Positions 1 through 15,320 of a stretch of 64,000 nucleotides of DNA are shown here, in pieces; position 1 is the stretch's first letter; every line of letters starts with the position of its first letter. Below the pieces are notes generated by a model, which was given only the letters and a program-made list of their open reading frames with translations, was not told the origin of the DNA and did no database searches. A program made the translations under genes and the position numbers. Where the stretch lies: positions 17,937 through 81,936 of the forward strand of contig CAJNBS010000006.1 in NCBI GenBank assembly GCA_905221065.1, written 5' to 3'. Origin of the DNA: a bacterium. Lineage in GTDB: Bacteria; Bacillota; Bacilli; Lactobacillales; Streptococcaceae.

Positions 1-804
1 ACGGCGACTCCCATACCACGGACGCTGGCTATCACAGCCTTTGGCGATATGGATGTTTCCATTATTGACCAGATGCCAGCAGGGCGGAAGTCTATTGTGA
101 CGCGCTGGATCAAGCATGAGCAACTGCCTCAGGTTTTGACTTGGTTAGAGGGAGAAATCCAAAAAGGTTCTCAAGCCTATGTTATCTCTCCCTTGATTGA
201 AGAATCTGAAGCTCTGGACTTGAAAAATGCTATTGCCTTATCAGAAGAGTTGACGACTCATTTTGCAGGTAAGGCAAAGGTGGCTCTTCTACACGGTAAG
301 ATGAAGAGTGATGAAAAAGACCAGATTATGCAGGAGTTCAAAGAGCGAAAGACGGATATTCTGGTTTCAACGACGGTTATCGAGGTCGGGGTCAATGTTC
401 CCAATGCGACAGTTATGATTATCATGGATGCCGATCGCTTCGGTCTCAGCCAGCTTCACCAGCTCAGGGGTCGTGTCGGTCGGGGAGATAAGCAATCCTA
501 TGCTGTTCTCGTTGCCAATCCCAAGACGGATTCTGGTAAAGACCGCATGCGCATCATGACAGAAACGACTAATGGATTTGTCCTAGCGGAGGAAGATTTG
601 AAAATGCGGGGTTCAGGTGAGATTTTTGGAACCAGACAATCAGGTCTCCCAGAATTCCAAGTGGCTGATATTATCGAAGATTTTCCGATTTTAGAAGAAG
701 CCAGAAAGGTTGCCAGCTACATTAGTTCGATAGAAGGCTGGCAAGAGGATCCGGAATGGCGCATGATTGCCCTTCATCTGGAAAAGAAAGAACATCTAGA
801 TTAA
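1..804 (+). CDS. recG: ATP-dependent DNA helicase RecG, C-terminal part
   Basis: The reading frame is open from base 1, so the gene begins left of the window; about 267 C-terminal residues are present. RecG unwinds branched DNA such as stalled forks and Holliday junctions. Visible are the helicase motif TATPIPRT at the left edge, the second RecA-like lobe with [14 protein letters not shown] (motif V) and QLRGRVGRG (motif VI), and the RecG C-terminal wedge-contacting tail with the [14 protein letters not shown] signature. The stop is at 802-804. Upstream context is missing. The gene is followed by an unrelated small transcription unit. Identification is secure from the motifs and from the neighbouring axe1-nanA order. 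Confidence 0.95.
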   Translation, partial: TATPIPRTLAITAFGDMDVSIIDQMPAGRKSIVTRWIKHEQLPQVLTWLEGEIQKGSQAYVISPLIEESEALDLKNAIALSEELTTHFAGKAKVALLHGKMKSDEKDQIMQEFKERKTDILVSTTVIEVGVNVPNATVMIIMDADRFGLSQLHQLRGRVGRGDKQSYAVLVANPKTDSGKDRMRIMTETTNGFVLAEEDLKMRGSGEIFGTRQSGLPEFQVADIIEDFPILEEARKVASYISSIEGWQEDPEWRMIALHLEKKEHLD

Positions 805-821
805 GCTTTCTCTAAGGAAAA

Positions 822-854
822 CTTAAGCTAGCTTTCAGGTTTGACCCTTATACT
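822..854 (+). promoter_or_regulatory. Candidate CiaR-activated promoter
   Basis: CTTAAG (822-827), five bases, then TTTCAG (833-838), ten bases, then TATACT (849-854). The known CiaR recognition pattern is TTTAAG-N5-TTTAAG placed about ten bases before the -10 box; this copy differs by one base in each half. There is no usable -35 hexamer, which fits an activated promoter. I recall axe1 being listed among CiaR targets in pneumococcus but cannot verify it here. Confidence 0.6.
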
Positions 855-885
855 AGAGTCATCAAAAAGAAACGAGGACTCTCAT

Positions 886-948
886 ATGACAGTAACGATT
901 AAAGTAAATTACCAAACTACTTTCCAAAAGAAAGAAGCAAAAAATTAA
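886..948 (+). CDS. Small 20-residue ORF of unknown function
   Basis: An ATG at 886 lies ten bases after a strong ribosome binding site (ACGAGGA, 872-878) and encodes MTVTIKVNYQ followed by TTFQKKEAKN, then TAA. The unit has its own likely CiaR-type promoter (822-854) and its own terminator (966-989), so the transcript would be roughly 125 bases, in the size range of pneumococcal CiaR-controlled small RNAs. The peptide is hydrophilic and basic, with no signal peptide and no double-glycine leader. It could be a small protein, a leader peptide for axe1, or a small RNA in which the ORF is incidental. An AAACTACTTTC motif (914-924), also found before three nan-region units, lies inside the ORF. 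Confidence 0.5.
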   Translation: MTVTIKVNYQTTFQKKEAKN

Positions 949-965
949 GATTGGATAGAGGGAAG

Positions 966-989
966 AAAGAGCGAAAATGCTCTTTTTTT
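966..989 (+). terminator. Intrinsic terminator of the small unit
   Basis: Stem AAAGAGC (966-972), loop GAAAAT, stem GCTCTTT (979-985), continuing into a T run. It separates the small ORF from axe1. Confidence 0.8.
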
Positions 990-995
990 ATTTTT

Positions 996-1109
996 AAAAC
1001 TACTTTCAGTTCATCATCCCAAAAATAAAGAATCTAAAAGCACTTTCTATTTGTTTTTCTTTCTTGCGTTGATTTCTTATATGTGCTACAGTTATGATAG
1101 CGATTACAA
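996..1109 (+). promoter_or_regulatory. axe1 promoter region with nan-type operator and cre-like site
   Basis: AAAACTACTTTCAG (996-1009) matches the motif found before nanE and npl. The best promoter is TTGATT (1069-1074), an 18-base spacer and TATGAT (1093-1098). A cre-like sequence, ATGATAGCGATTACA (1094-1108), overlaps the -10 box. This suggests control by the sialic-acid regulator plus CcpA; the regulator assignment is inference. Confidence 0.5.
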
Positions 1110-1126
1110 AATAAAAGGAGCATGAT

Positions 1127-2107
1127 ATGAAAAATCCAGCTTTGTTAGAAGAAATCAAGACTTATAAAGGAAGAGATGAGGTTCCAGAAGACTTTGATAT
1201 TTTCTGGGATGAGGAAGTGAAAAAAGTTTCCACACTTCCAGCCTACCAGTTGGAGGAAAGAGATTTCCATATTCCCCAAGTCAAGTGCTTTGAGCTCACT
1301 TTTGAAGGAACTAATGCAGGCAAGGTCTATGCACGCGTTGTTCTTCCAAAGAGTGAGGAGAAGGTTCCGCTAATCTTCCATTTCCATGGTTATATGGGAC
1401 GTGGCTGGGACTGGGCCGACATGCTGGCGTTCACTGTGGCTGGTTACGGTGTTGTTTCCATGGATGTGCGGGGGCAGTCAGGTTACTCGCAAGATGGCTT
1501 GCGTTCTCCTCTAGGAAATACCGTTAAGGGGCATATCATCCGTGGTGCTGTGGAAGGTCGGGAGCACCTCTTTTACAAGGATGTTTATCTTGATATTTAC
1601 CAGTTGGTCGAAATTGTTGCCAGTTTGCCTGAGGTGGATGAGAAGCGACTTTCTAGCTATGGTGCCTCACAAGGAGGGGCCTTAGCCTTGGTTGCAGCAG
1701 CACTCAATCCACGGATTCAGAAAACAGTTTCCATCTATCCCTTCTTGTCAGACTTTAGACGGGTTCTTGAGATTGGGAATACCAGCGAGGCTTACGACGA
1801 ACTTTTCCGTTATTTCAAGTTTCACGATCCCTTCCATGAAACTGAGGAGGAAATCATGGCGACCCTGGCCTATATCGATGTGAAAAATCTTGCCCATCGT
1901 ATCAAGGGTGAGGTCAAGATGATTACGGGCTTGGATGATGATGTTTGCTATCCTATTACCCAGTTTGCAATTTATAATCGTCTGACCTGCGATAAGGTTT
2001 ATCGCATCATGCCTGAGTATGCTCACGAAGCCATGAATGTTTTTGTTAATGACCAAGTCTACAACTGGCTCTGTGGTAGTGAGATTCCTTTTAAGTATGT
2101 GAAGTGA
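1127..2107 (+). CDS. axe1: Acetyl xylan esterase / cephalosporin-C deacetylase family esterase
   Basis: A 326-residue alpha/beta hydrolase of the AXE1 family (carbohydrate esterase 7 type), which removes acetyl groups from sugars. The nucleophile elbow is GASQGG with Ser181; the likely partners are Asp270 (GLDDDVCYP) and His300 (YAHEAM), as in the family. There is no signal peptide, so it acts in the cytoplasm, probably on imported acetylated sugars; deacetylation of O-acetylated sialic acid or acetylated oligosaccharide is a reasonable guess given the next genes. The start ATG has AAAAGGAG seven bases upstream. Length is normal for the family. It lies between recG and the sialidase, as I remember it in pneumococcus. 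Confidence 0.9.
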   Translation: MKNPALLEEIKTYKGRDEVPEDFDIFWDEEVKKVSTLPAYQLEERDFHIPQVKCFELTFEGTNAGKVYARVVLPKSEEKVPLIFHFHGYMGRGWDWADMLAFTVAGYGVVSMDVRGQSGYSQDGLRSPLGNTVKGHIIRGAVEGREHLFYKDVYLDIYQLVEIVASLPEVDEKRLSSYGASQGGALALVAAALNPRIQKTVSIYPFLSDFRRVLEIGNTSEAYDELFRYFKFHDPFHETEEEIMATLAYIDVKNLAHRIKGEVKMITGLDDDVCYPITQFAIYNRLTCDKVYRIMPEYAHEAMNVFVNDQVYNWLCGSEIPFKYVK

Positions 2108-2380
2108 TGAATGAGAGAGCCCGGTAGCTCTCTGATATATTCCCCTTCTAGCAGATAGTGAAAAATAAAAATTCACTAGAAACTATAGGAGGAGTTTTCA
2201 CTTATTTACAAATTATTGTTTATTATATGGCTAGAATTGTATGGGAAGTTCTAAATAGTTCTTCAATTCAAATTTCTACATAAGTCAGAACATATATCCA
2301 ATTATATATATCTATATCTCAAAATGCCATTCTTTTTTATGTTTTAAAATAATTTGATGAATGAAATTTATATCCAATAA
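2108..2380. other. Non-coding stretch between axe1 and the sialidase promoter
   Basis: A short hairpin, AGAGAGC/GCTCTCT (2114-2133), just after axe1 may be a weak terminator, but no T run follows. The rest is AT-rich with no convincing ORF and no copy of the AAACTACTTTC motif. Confidence 0.4.
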
Positions 2381-2409
2381 TTGCAAGCGATTCAAGCTTG
2401 TGTTATATT
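2381..2409 (+). promoter_or_regulatory. Sialidase promoter with cre site over the -35 box
   Basis: TTGCAA (2381-2386), a 17-base spacer and TATATT (2404-2409), with an upstream TG making an extended -10. The sequence TTGCAAGCGATTCA (2381-2394) fits a CcpA cre site covering the -35. The leader to the ATG is about 150 bases and contains a short hairpin, TTAACTT/AAGTTAA, just before the ribosome binding site. Confidence 0.65.
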
Positions 2410-2564
2410 GTAAGAGTGAGTCTAAAACTTAAAGGAATAATATATATTAAAAATAGATTATATATTGAAAGTCGTGTAGTAGGAAGGAGGATGAAGCTGC
2501 AGGACTCATTAAGTTGTTTGGAATTCTAATGCACAAATTAACTTTGAAAGTTAAAGTGAGGTAA

Positions 2565-8513
<5,949 letters not shown>

Positions 8514-8556
8514 TTTGTCTACAGTTGTTCGTTGAACTTTTAGGTTCATATAAAAT

Positions 8557-8604
8557 AAACCAGTCTAGAATCCTGTAAAAAGATGAGAATTCTAGACTGG
8601 TTTT
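8557..8604 (+). terminator. Sialidase terminator
   Basis: A perfect 15-base inverted repeat, AAACCAGTCTAGAAT (8557-8571) and ATTCTAGACTGGTTT (8589-8603), with a 17-base loop and a T-rich right arm. Confidence 0.85.
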
Positions 8605-8652
8605 ATAATAAGATTTGTAATTGTGAGTAATAGATACGGATATTTATGTTAT

Positions 8653-8752
8653 CTGAAACTACTTTCAGAAACAGCTGTTCTATAAAATACTTTTGAAACT
8701 GGAATCTATCCTACTACAAAGTATTGAAAGCGCTTCACAAATGATATATAAT
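8653..8752 (+). promoter_or_regulatory. nanE-sat promoter with palindromic operator and cre
   Basis: CTGAAACTACTTTCAG (8653-8668) is a palindrome with arms CTGAAA/TTTCAG around CTAC. A second GAAACT lies at 8695, exactly 40 bases after the first (8655). The promoter is TTGAAA (8724-8729), 17 bases, TATAAT (8747-8752). A cre site, TTGAAAGCGCTTCA (8724-8737), covers the -35. The same layout with the same spacing precedes npl at 14226. The operator is the likely target of the RpiR-type regulator encoded at 16991-17842 (inference). Confidence 0.75.
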
Positions 8753-8786
8753 AAACTCATAAGAACAAAGAAAAGGAGGAAAGAGG

Positions 8787-9485
8787 ATGCCACAGATTAC
8801 TAAAGAAGCCTTGATTGCACAAATCAAAGATGGAATCATCGTTTCTTGTCAGGCCCTTCCTCACGAACCGCTTTATATAGAAGCGGGAGGAGTCATTCCC
8901 TTACTGGTCAAAGCGGCCGAGCAAGGTGGAGCAGTCGGTATCCGAGCAAACAGTGTTCGCGATATCAAGGAAATCAAGGAGGTTACAAAACTTCCAATCA
9001 TTGGGATAATTAAACGAGATTATCCACCGCAAGAGCCTTTCATCACGGCTACGATGAAAGAAGTTGATGAATTGGCAGAACTCGACATCGAGGTGATTGC
9101 TCTGGATTGTACCAAGCGTGAACGCTACGATGGTTTGGAGATTCAAGAGTTCATTCGTCAGGTTAAGGAGAAATATCCTAACCAGCTTTTGATGGCAGAC
9201 ACCAGTACTTTTGAAGAAGGACTAGCAGCTGTTGAAGCAGGAATTGACTTTGTCGGAACAACCTTATCAGGATATACATCTTACAGTCCAAAAGTGGATG
9301 GTCCTGATTTTGAATTAATCAAAAAACTCTGTGATGCCGGTGTAGATGTCATTGCAGAAGGGAAAATTCATACACCAGAACAAGCCAAACAAATCCTTGG
9401 ATATGGAGTGAGAGGTATCGTTGTTGGTGGCGCTATTACTAGACCAAAAGAGATTACAGAACGCTTCGTTGCTGGTCTTAAATAA
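8787..9485 (+). CDS. nanE: N-acetylmannosamine-6-phosphate 2-epimerase
   Basis: A 232-residue NanE-family TIM barrel that converts ManNAc-6-P to GlcNAc-6-P in the cytoplasm, the last dedicated step of sialic-acid breakdown before the nagAB pathway. Family features seen are [14 protein letters not shown] at the N-terminus, [27 protein letters not shown], and the C-terminal phosphate-binding [14 protein letters not shown]. The start ATG follows AAGGAGGAAAGAGG. It is the first gene of the nanE-satABC unit, behind a cre- and operator-bearing promoter. The length is complete and nothing is missing. Confidence 0.95.
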   Translation: MPQITKEALIAQIKDGIIVSCQALPHEPLYIEAGGVIPLLVKAAEQGGAVGIRANSVRDIKEIKEVTKLPIIGIIKRDYPPQEPFITATMKEVDELAELDIEVIALDCTKRERYDGLEIQEFIRQVKEKYPNQLLMADTSTFEEGLAAVEAGIDFVGTTLSGYTSYSPKVDGPDFELIKKLCDAGVDVIAEGKIHTPEQAKQILGYGVRGIVVGGAITRPKEITERFVAGLK

Positions 9486-9495
9486 CACAATTTAA

Positions 9496-10926
<1,431 letters not shown>

Positions 10927-10945
10927 GCACTAAATCAGATTGATC

Positions 10946-11040
10946 CCTCCCTTTTCCCTGTGCATAGTCTATGTAAGAAAAGGGAGGATTTTGTTTGAAA
11001 TGTAAGGAACTGTCACGAAATTAAAATGAAGTTCTTACAT
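10946..11040 (+). terminator. Two hairpins between satA and satB
   Basis: First stem: CCTCCCTTTTC (10946-10956) with GAAAAGGGAGG (10977-10987), followed by ATTTTG, a weak terminator or mRNA-stabilising end. Second stem: ATGTAAGGAACT (11000-11011) with AGTTCTTACAT (11030-11040). The likely result is more satA than satBC mRNA, as is common for binding-protein genes (inference). Confidence 0.6.
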
Positions 11041-11126
11041 AAGCGAATCTTAAAAAATTTCATTTTGATTTTAAAACAGTTCAAGAAAGTCAAAAAATTA
11101 TTCTATTTGAAAGAGAGGTGCCGACT

Positions 11127-12014
11127 GTGAAAGTCAATAAAATTCGTATGCGGGAAACAGTGATTTCCTACGCTTTCCTAGCACCAGTGTTGTTCTTCTT
11201 TGTCATCTTTGTATTGGCTCCTATGGTGATGGGATTCATTACAAGTTTCTTTAATTACTCTATGACAAACTTTGAGTTTGTAGGCTTAAACAACTATATC
11301 CGTATGTTTAAAGACCCTGTCTTTATGAAGTCTTTGATCAACACGGTTATCCTGGTTATTGGATCTGTACCAGTTGTTGTTCTATTCTCGCTCTTTGTAG
11401 CATCGCAGACCTATCATCAAAATGCCATTGCCAGATCCTTCTACCGTTTCGTCTTCTTCCTTCCTGTTGTAACGGGTAGTGTTGCCGTAACAGTTGTTTG
11501 GAAATGGATCTATGACCCACTATCAGGGATTCTAAACTTTGTCCTCAAGTCAAGTCATATCATCAGCCAGAACATTTCTTGGCTGGGAGACAAACACTGG
11601 GCTTTGATGGCGATTATGATTATCCTTTTGACAACTTCAGTTGGTCAGCCGATTATCCTTTATATCGCTGCTATGGGGAATATTGACAATTCATTAGTTG
11701 AAGCGGCGCGTGTCGACGGTGCAACTGAATTTCAAGTTTTCTGGAAGATTAAATGGCCAAGCCTTCTTCCAACAACTCTTTACATCGCAATCATCACAAC
11801 AATCAACTCATTCCAATGTTTCGCCTTGATTCAGCTTTTGACATCTGGTGGTCCAAACTACTCAACAAGTACACTTATGTACTACCTTTACGAAAAAGCC
11901 TTCCAATTGACAGAATACGGCTATGCCAACACAATTGGTGTCTTCTTGGCAGTCATGATTGCAATCGTAAGCTTTGTTCAATTTAAAGTACTTGGAAACG
12001 ACGTAGAATACTAA
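11127..12014 (+). CDS. satB: Sialic acid ABC transporter permease SatB
   Basis: A 295-residue integral-membrane permease of the MalF/UgpA type with about six transmembrane segments. The start is placed at the GTG at 11127 (protein MKVNKIRMRE), eight bases after AGAGAGG; the earlier GTG at 11118 overlaps that ribosome binding site. The EAA-loop signature EAARVDGATEFQVFWKIKWPS contacts the ATPase subunit. It pairs with SatC, encoded 15 bases downstream, and with SatA upstream. High similarity to the pneumococcal sat permease is recognised from memory. Confidence 0.9.
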   Translation: MKVNKIRMRETVISYAFLAPVLFFFVIFVLAPMVMGFITSFFNYSMTNFEFVGLNNYIRMFKDPVFMKSLINTVILVIGSVPVVVLFSLFVASQTYHQNAIARSFYRFVFFLPVVTGSVAVTVVWKWIYDPLSGILNFVLKSSHIISQNISWLGDKHWALMAIMIILLTTSVGQPIILYIAAMGNIDNSLVEAARVDGATEFQVFWKIKWPSLLPTTLYIAIITTINSFQCFALIQLLTSGGPNYSTSTLMYYLYEKAFQLTEYGYANTIGVFLAVMIAIVSFVQFKVLGNDVEY

Positions 12015-12029
12015 AGAAAGGAGACAGCT

Positions 12030-12869
12030 ATGCAATCTACAGAAAAAAAACCATTAACAGCCTTTACTGTTATTTCAACAATCATTTTGCTCTTGTTGAC
12101 TGTGCTGTTTATCTTTCCATTCTACTGGATTTTGACAGGGGCATTCAAATCACAACCTGATACAATCGTTATTCCTCCTCAGTGGTTCCCTAAAATGCCA
12201 ACCATGGAAAACTTCCAACAACTCATGGTACAAAACCCTGCTATGCAATGGATGTGGAACTCAGTATTTATCTCATTGGTAACCATGTTCTTAGTCTGTG
12301 CGACTTCATCTCTAGCAGGTTATGTATTGGCTAAAAAACGTTTCTATGGTCAACGTATCCTATTTGCTATCTTTATCGCTGCTATGGCTCTTCCAAAACA
12401 AGTTGTCCTTGTACCATTGGTACGTATCGTCAACTTCATGGGAATCCATGATACACTTTGGGCAGTTATCTTGCCTTTGATTGGATGGCCATTCGGTGTC
12501 TTCCTTATGAAACAATTCAGCGAAAACATCCCAACAGAGTTACTTGAATCAGCTAAAATCGACGGTTGTGGTGAGATTCGTACCTTCTGGAGCGTAGCCT
12601 TCCCAATTGTGAAACCAGGATTTGCAGCCCTTGCAATCTTCACTTTCATCAATACTTGGAACGACTACTTCATGCAGTTGGTTATGTTGACTTCACGTCA
12701 AAACTTGACTATCTCACTCGGGGTTGCGACCATGCAAGCCGAAATGGCAACCAACTATGGTTTGATTATGGCAGGTGCAGCTCTTGCAGCAGTGCCAATC
12801 GTAACAGTCTTCCTTGTCTTCCAAAAATCCTTCACACAGGGTATTACTATGGGAGCTGTTAAAGGATAA
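12030..12869 (+). CDS. satC: Sialic acid ABC transporter permease SatC
   Basis: A 279-residue permease of the MalG/UgpE type and second membrane subunit of the sialic-acid importer. The EAA loop is ESAKIDGCGEIRTFWSVAFP, with Cys at a position usually Ala. AAAGGAG precedes the ATG. The stop TAA (12867-12869) abuts the first base of a BOX repeat. With SatA and SatB it imports sialic acid, drawing energy from an ATPase encoded elsewhere. Confidence 0.9.
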   Translation: MQSTEKKPLTAFTVISTIILLLLTVLFIFPFYWILTGAFKSQPDTIVIPPQWFPKMPTMENFQQLMVQNPAMQWMWNSVFISLVTMFLVCATSSLAGYVLAKKRFYGQRILFAIFIAAMALPKQVVLVPLVRIVNFMGIHDTLWAVILPLIGWPFGVFLMKQFSENIPTELLESAKIDGCGEIRTFWSVAFPIVKPGFAALAIFTFINTWNDYFMQLVMLTSRQNLTISLGVATMQAEMATNYGLIMAGAALAAVPIVTVFLVFQKSFTQGITMGAVKG

Positions 12870-12974
12870 TACTCTGCGAAAATCGAATTCAAACTATGTC
12901 AGCGTCACCTTGCCGTACTCAAGTACAGCCTGCGGCTAGCTTCCTAGTTTGCTCTTCAATTTTCATTGAGTATA
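12870..12974 (+). repeat. BOX element 1 (A-C type)
   Basis: It runs from TACTCTGCGAAAATC to CATTGAGTATA, with the internal CTGCGGCTAGCTTCCTAGTTTG segment typical of boxC. It starts directly after the satC stop codon. Confidence 0.9.
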
Positions 12975-12989
12975 AAAGAATATAGAGTT

Positions 12990-13049
12990 ATAAGTGTCTA
13001 CAAAATGGAGGGTATGGAGTTACTTTATGAAGTTTTGTTAGACACTTAT
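12990..13049. repeat. Long inverted repeat between satC and yhcH
   Basis: ATAAGTGTCTA (12990-13000) pairs with TAGACACTTAT (13039-13049). After a one-base bulge, CAAAA (13001-13005) pairs with TTTTG (13033-13037), around a 27-base loop. No T run follows, so it does not look like a terminator. It may be an RNA-processing site or a small mobile hairpin. Confidence 0.6.
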
Positions 13050-13096
13050 CAACTTAAGAATGATTTTAGTTAACTATCAGAAACGAAGGAAAGAGT

Positions 13097-13549
13097 ATGA
13101 TTTTTGACGATTTGAAAAACATCACCTTTTACAAAGGGATCCATCCCAATTTAGACAAGGCTATCGACTATCTCTACCAACATCGTAAAGATTCATTTGA
13201 GCTAGGTAAGTATGAGATTGACGGGGACAAGGTCTTTCTAGTTGTTCAGGAAAATGTCCTCAATCAAGCTGAAAATGATCAATTTGAGCATCATAAAAAC
13301 TATGCAGACTTGCATTTGCTGGTAGATGGGCATGAATATTCAAGCTACGGTTCACGTGTCAAAGATGAAGCAGTAGCATTCGACGAAGCGAGTGACATTG
13401 GTTTTGTTCATTGTCATGAAAACTACCCACTCTTGTTGGGTTATCACAATTTTGCGATTTTCTTCCCAGGAGAACCACACCAGCCGAATGGCTATGCAGG
13501 TATGGAAGAGAAGGTTCGCAAATATCTCTTTAAAATTTTGATTGATTAA
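13097..13549 (+). CDS. YhcH/YjgK/YiaL family protein
   Basis: A 150-residue cupin-like beta-barrel protein of the YhcH family, found in sialic-acid operons of many bacteria. Members are proposed to be mutarotases or isomerases acting on sialic-acid forms, but the exact role is unsettled. Conserved features include HKNYADLHLLVDGHEY and FAIFFPGEPHQPN, which carry the His and Glu residues that bind metal in the family. GAAAGAG precedes the ATG. The BOX and hairpin separate it from satC, so its transcription may depend on read-through. Confidence 0.85.
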   Translation: MIFDDLKNITFYKGIHPNLDKAIDYLYQHRKDSFELGKYEIDGDKVFLVVQENVLNQAENDQFEHHKNYADLHLLVDGHEYSSYGSRVKDEAVAFDEASDIGFVHCHENYPLLLGYHNFAIFFPGEPHQPNGYAGMEEKVRKYLFKILID

Positions 13550-13568
13550 AAAATCAGGAGGAGCAAAC

Positions 13569-14213
13569 ATGGCACAAAAAGGAGTAAGCCTTATCAAGGC
13601 AGCATTTGATACAGACAACTTTCTCATGCGTTTTAGTGAAAAGGTCTTGGATATCGTCACAGCCAATCTTCTTTTTGTCGTTTCTTGTTTGCCCATCGTG
13701 ACGATTGGAGTGGCTAAAATCAGCCTCTATGAGACCATGTTTGAGATTAAGAAGAGTAGACGTGTGCCTGTCTTTAAAATCTATCTAAGAGCTTTCAAGC
13801 AAAATCTGAAACTAGGTCTTCAGTTAGGTCTGCTTGAGTTAGGCATTGTTTTGTTGAGTCTTCTAGACCTCTATCTCTTCTGGGGGCAGACAGCTATGCC
13901 TTTCCAAATGGTGAAAGCTATTTGTCTAGGCATTCTTATCTTCCTCACTATCGTGATGCTGGCTAGCTATCCGATCGCTGCGCGCTATGATTTAACTTGG
14001 AAAGAAGTGTTACAAAAAGGGCTGATCTTGGCAAGTTTTAACTTTCCTTGGTTCTTCCTCATGTTAGCCATTCTTGTCCTCATTGTGATGGTTCTTTATC
14101 TGTCCGCCTTCAATCTACTTTTGGGTGGCTCAGCCTTCCTACTTTTTGGATTTGGACTATTGGTCTTTATCCAGACTGGATTGATGGAGAAAATTTTTGC
14201 AAAATACGAATAG
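13569..14213 (+). CDS. DUF624 (YesL-like) membrane protein
   Basis: A 214-residue protein with about five hydrophobic segments, of the DUF624/YesL family often found beside carbohydrate ABC transporters. Function is unknown; a helper of the transporter is a common guess. The start is set at ATG 13569, behind AGGAGGAG; the upstream in-frame ATG at 13542 overlaps the yhcH stop and has no good binding site. It begins MAQKGVSLIKAAFDTDNFL, the family's N-terminal motif. Confidence 0.85.
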   Translation: MAQKGVSLIKAAFDTDNFLMRFSEKVLDIVTANLLFVVSCLPIVTIGVAKISLYETMFEIKKSRRVPVFKIYLRAFKQNLKLGLQLGLLELGIVLLSLLDLYLFWGQTAMPFQMVKAICLGILIFLTIVMLASYPIAARYDLTWKEVLQKGLILASFNFPWFFLMLAILVLIVMVLYLSAFNLLLGGSAFLLFGFGLLVFIQTGLMEKIFAKYE

Positions 14214-14225
14214 GATTGCTTGTTT

Positions 14226-14325
14226 CTGAAACTACTTTCAAGCTTTAAACATTTCAAAATTCATATCGAAACTAAAATCTAAGTGTACACCAGATATTGA
14301 AAGCGATTTTCACAAGGTGTATACT
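14226..14325 (+). promoter_or_regulatory. npl-nanK promoter with operator and cre
   Basis: CTGAAACTACTTTCA (14226-14240), a second GAAACT at 14268 (40 bases after the first at 14228), then TTGAAA (14297-14302), 17 bases, TATACT (14320-14325). A cre site, TTGAAAGCGATTTTCA (14297-14312), covers the -35. The spacing is nearly identical to the nanE promoter: 71 bases from motif start to -35 in both. Confidence 0.75.
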
Positions 14326-14385
14326 AAACACGTAAAGAATAAATTCTGCTTCTGGCAGAAAAAAAGAAATCTTAGGAGAAAATCT

Positions 14386-15303
14386 ATGTCAGATTTAAAA
14401 AAATACGAAGGTGTCATTCCAGCCTTCTACGCATGTTATGATGATCAAGGAGAAGTAAGTTCAGAGCGTACGCGTGCTTTGGTTCAATACTTCATTGATA
14501 AAGGTGTTCAAGGTCTTTATGTCAATGGTTCTTCTGGTGAATGTATCTACCAAAGCGTTGAAGACCGTAAATTGATTTTGGAAGAAGTCATGGCAGTTGC
14601 CAAAGGGAAATTAACCATCATTGCTCATGTTGCTTGCAACAATACCAAAGACAGTATGGAACTTGCTCGCCACGCAGAAAGTTTGGGTGTTGATGCCATT
14701 GCAACGATTCCACCGATTTACTTCCGCTTGCCAGAATACTCAGTTGCTAAATACTGGAACGATATCAGTTCTTCAGCTCCAAACACAGACTACGTGATTT
14801 ACAACATTCCTCAGTTAGCAGGGGTTGCTTTGACTCCAAGTCTATACATTGAAATGTTGAAGAATCCTCGTGTTATCGGTGTTAAGAACTCTTCTATGCC
14901 AGTTCAAGATATCCAAACCTTTGTCAGCCTTGGTGGAGAAGATCATATCGTCTTTAATGGTCCAGATGAACAGTTCCTAGGTGGACGCCTCATGGGTGCT
15001 AAGGCTGGTATCGGTGGTACTTATGGTGCTATGCCAGAACTCTTCTTGAAACTCAACCAATTGATTGCGGACAAAGACCTAGAAACAGCGCGTGAATTGC
15101 AGTATGCAATCAATGCAATCATTGGTAAACTCACTTCTGCACATGGAAATATGTATGGTGTCATTAAAGAAGTCTTGAAGATCAATGAAGGACTTAACAT
15201 CGGATCAGTTCGTTCTCCACTGACACCAGTGACTGAAGAAGATCGTCCAGTTGTAGAAGCAGCTGCAGCCTTGATTCGTGAAACCAAGGAGCGCTTCCTC
15301 TAA
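14386..15303 (+). CDS. nanA (lyase)/npl: N-acetylneuraminate lyase
   Basis: A 305-residue DHDPS/NAL-family TIM barrel that splits N-acetylneuraminate into pyruvate and ManNAc, the first intracellular step of sialic-acid use. The Schiff-base lysine is Lys167 in VIGVKNSS, the catalytic tyrosine is Tyr139 in YVIYNIP, and the carboxylate-binding NGSSGE loop is at 47-52. The start is placed at 14386 (MSDLKKYEGV), behind TAGGAG; the longer frame from 14317 begins inside the promoter. Named npl here to avoid confusion with the sialidase gene nanA. Confidence 0.95.
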   Translation: MSDLKKYEGVIPAFYACYDDQGEVSSERTRALVQYFIDKGVQGLYVNGSSGECIYQSVEDRKLILEEVMAVAKGKLTIIAHVACNNTKDSMELARHAESLGVDAIATIPPIYFRLPEYSVAKYWNDISSSAPNTDYVIYNIPQLAGVALTPSLYIEMLKNPRVIGVKNSSMPVQDIQTFVSLGGEDHIVFNGPDEQFLGGRLMGAKAGIGGTYGAMPELFLKLNQLIADKDLETARELQYAINAIIGKLTSAHGNMYGVIKEVLKINEGLNIGSVRSPLTPVTEEDRPVVEAAAALIRETKERFL

Positions 15304-15320
15304 TCCATAAGGAGGTATTT

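Noticed and set aside
1748..2176. 142-codon open frame antisense to axe1
   Set aside because: No start signal or domain; it mirrors a clear coding gene.
14205..14212. TACGAATA, identical to the ComX (cin) box
   Set aside because: It lies over the last codons of the yesL gene, with no competence gene nearby and no supporting promoter context; a chance match to eight bases is likely.
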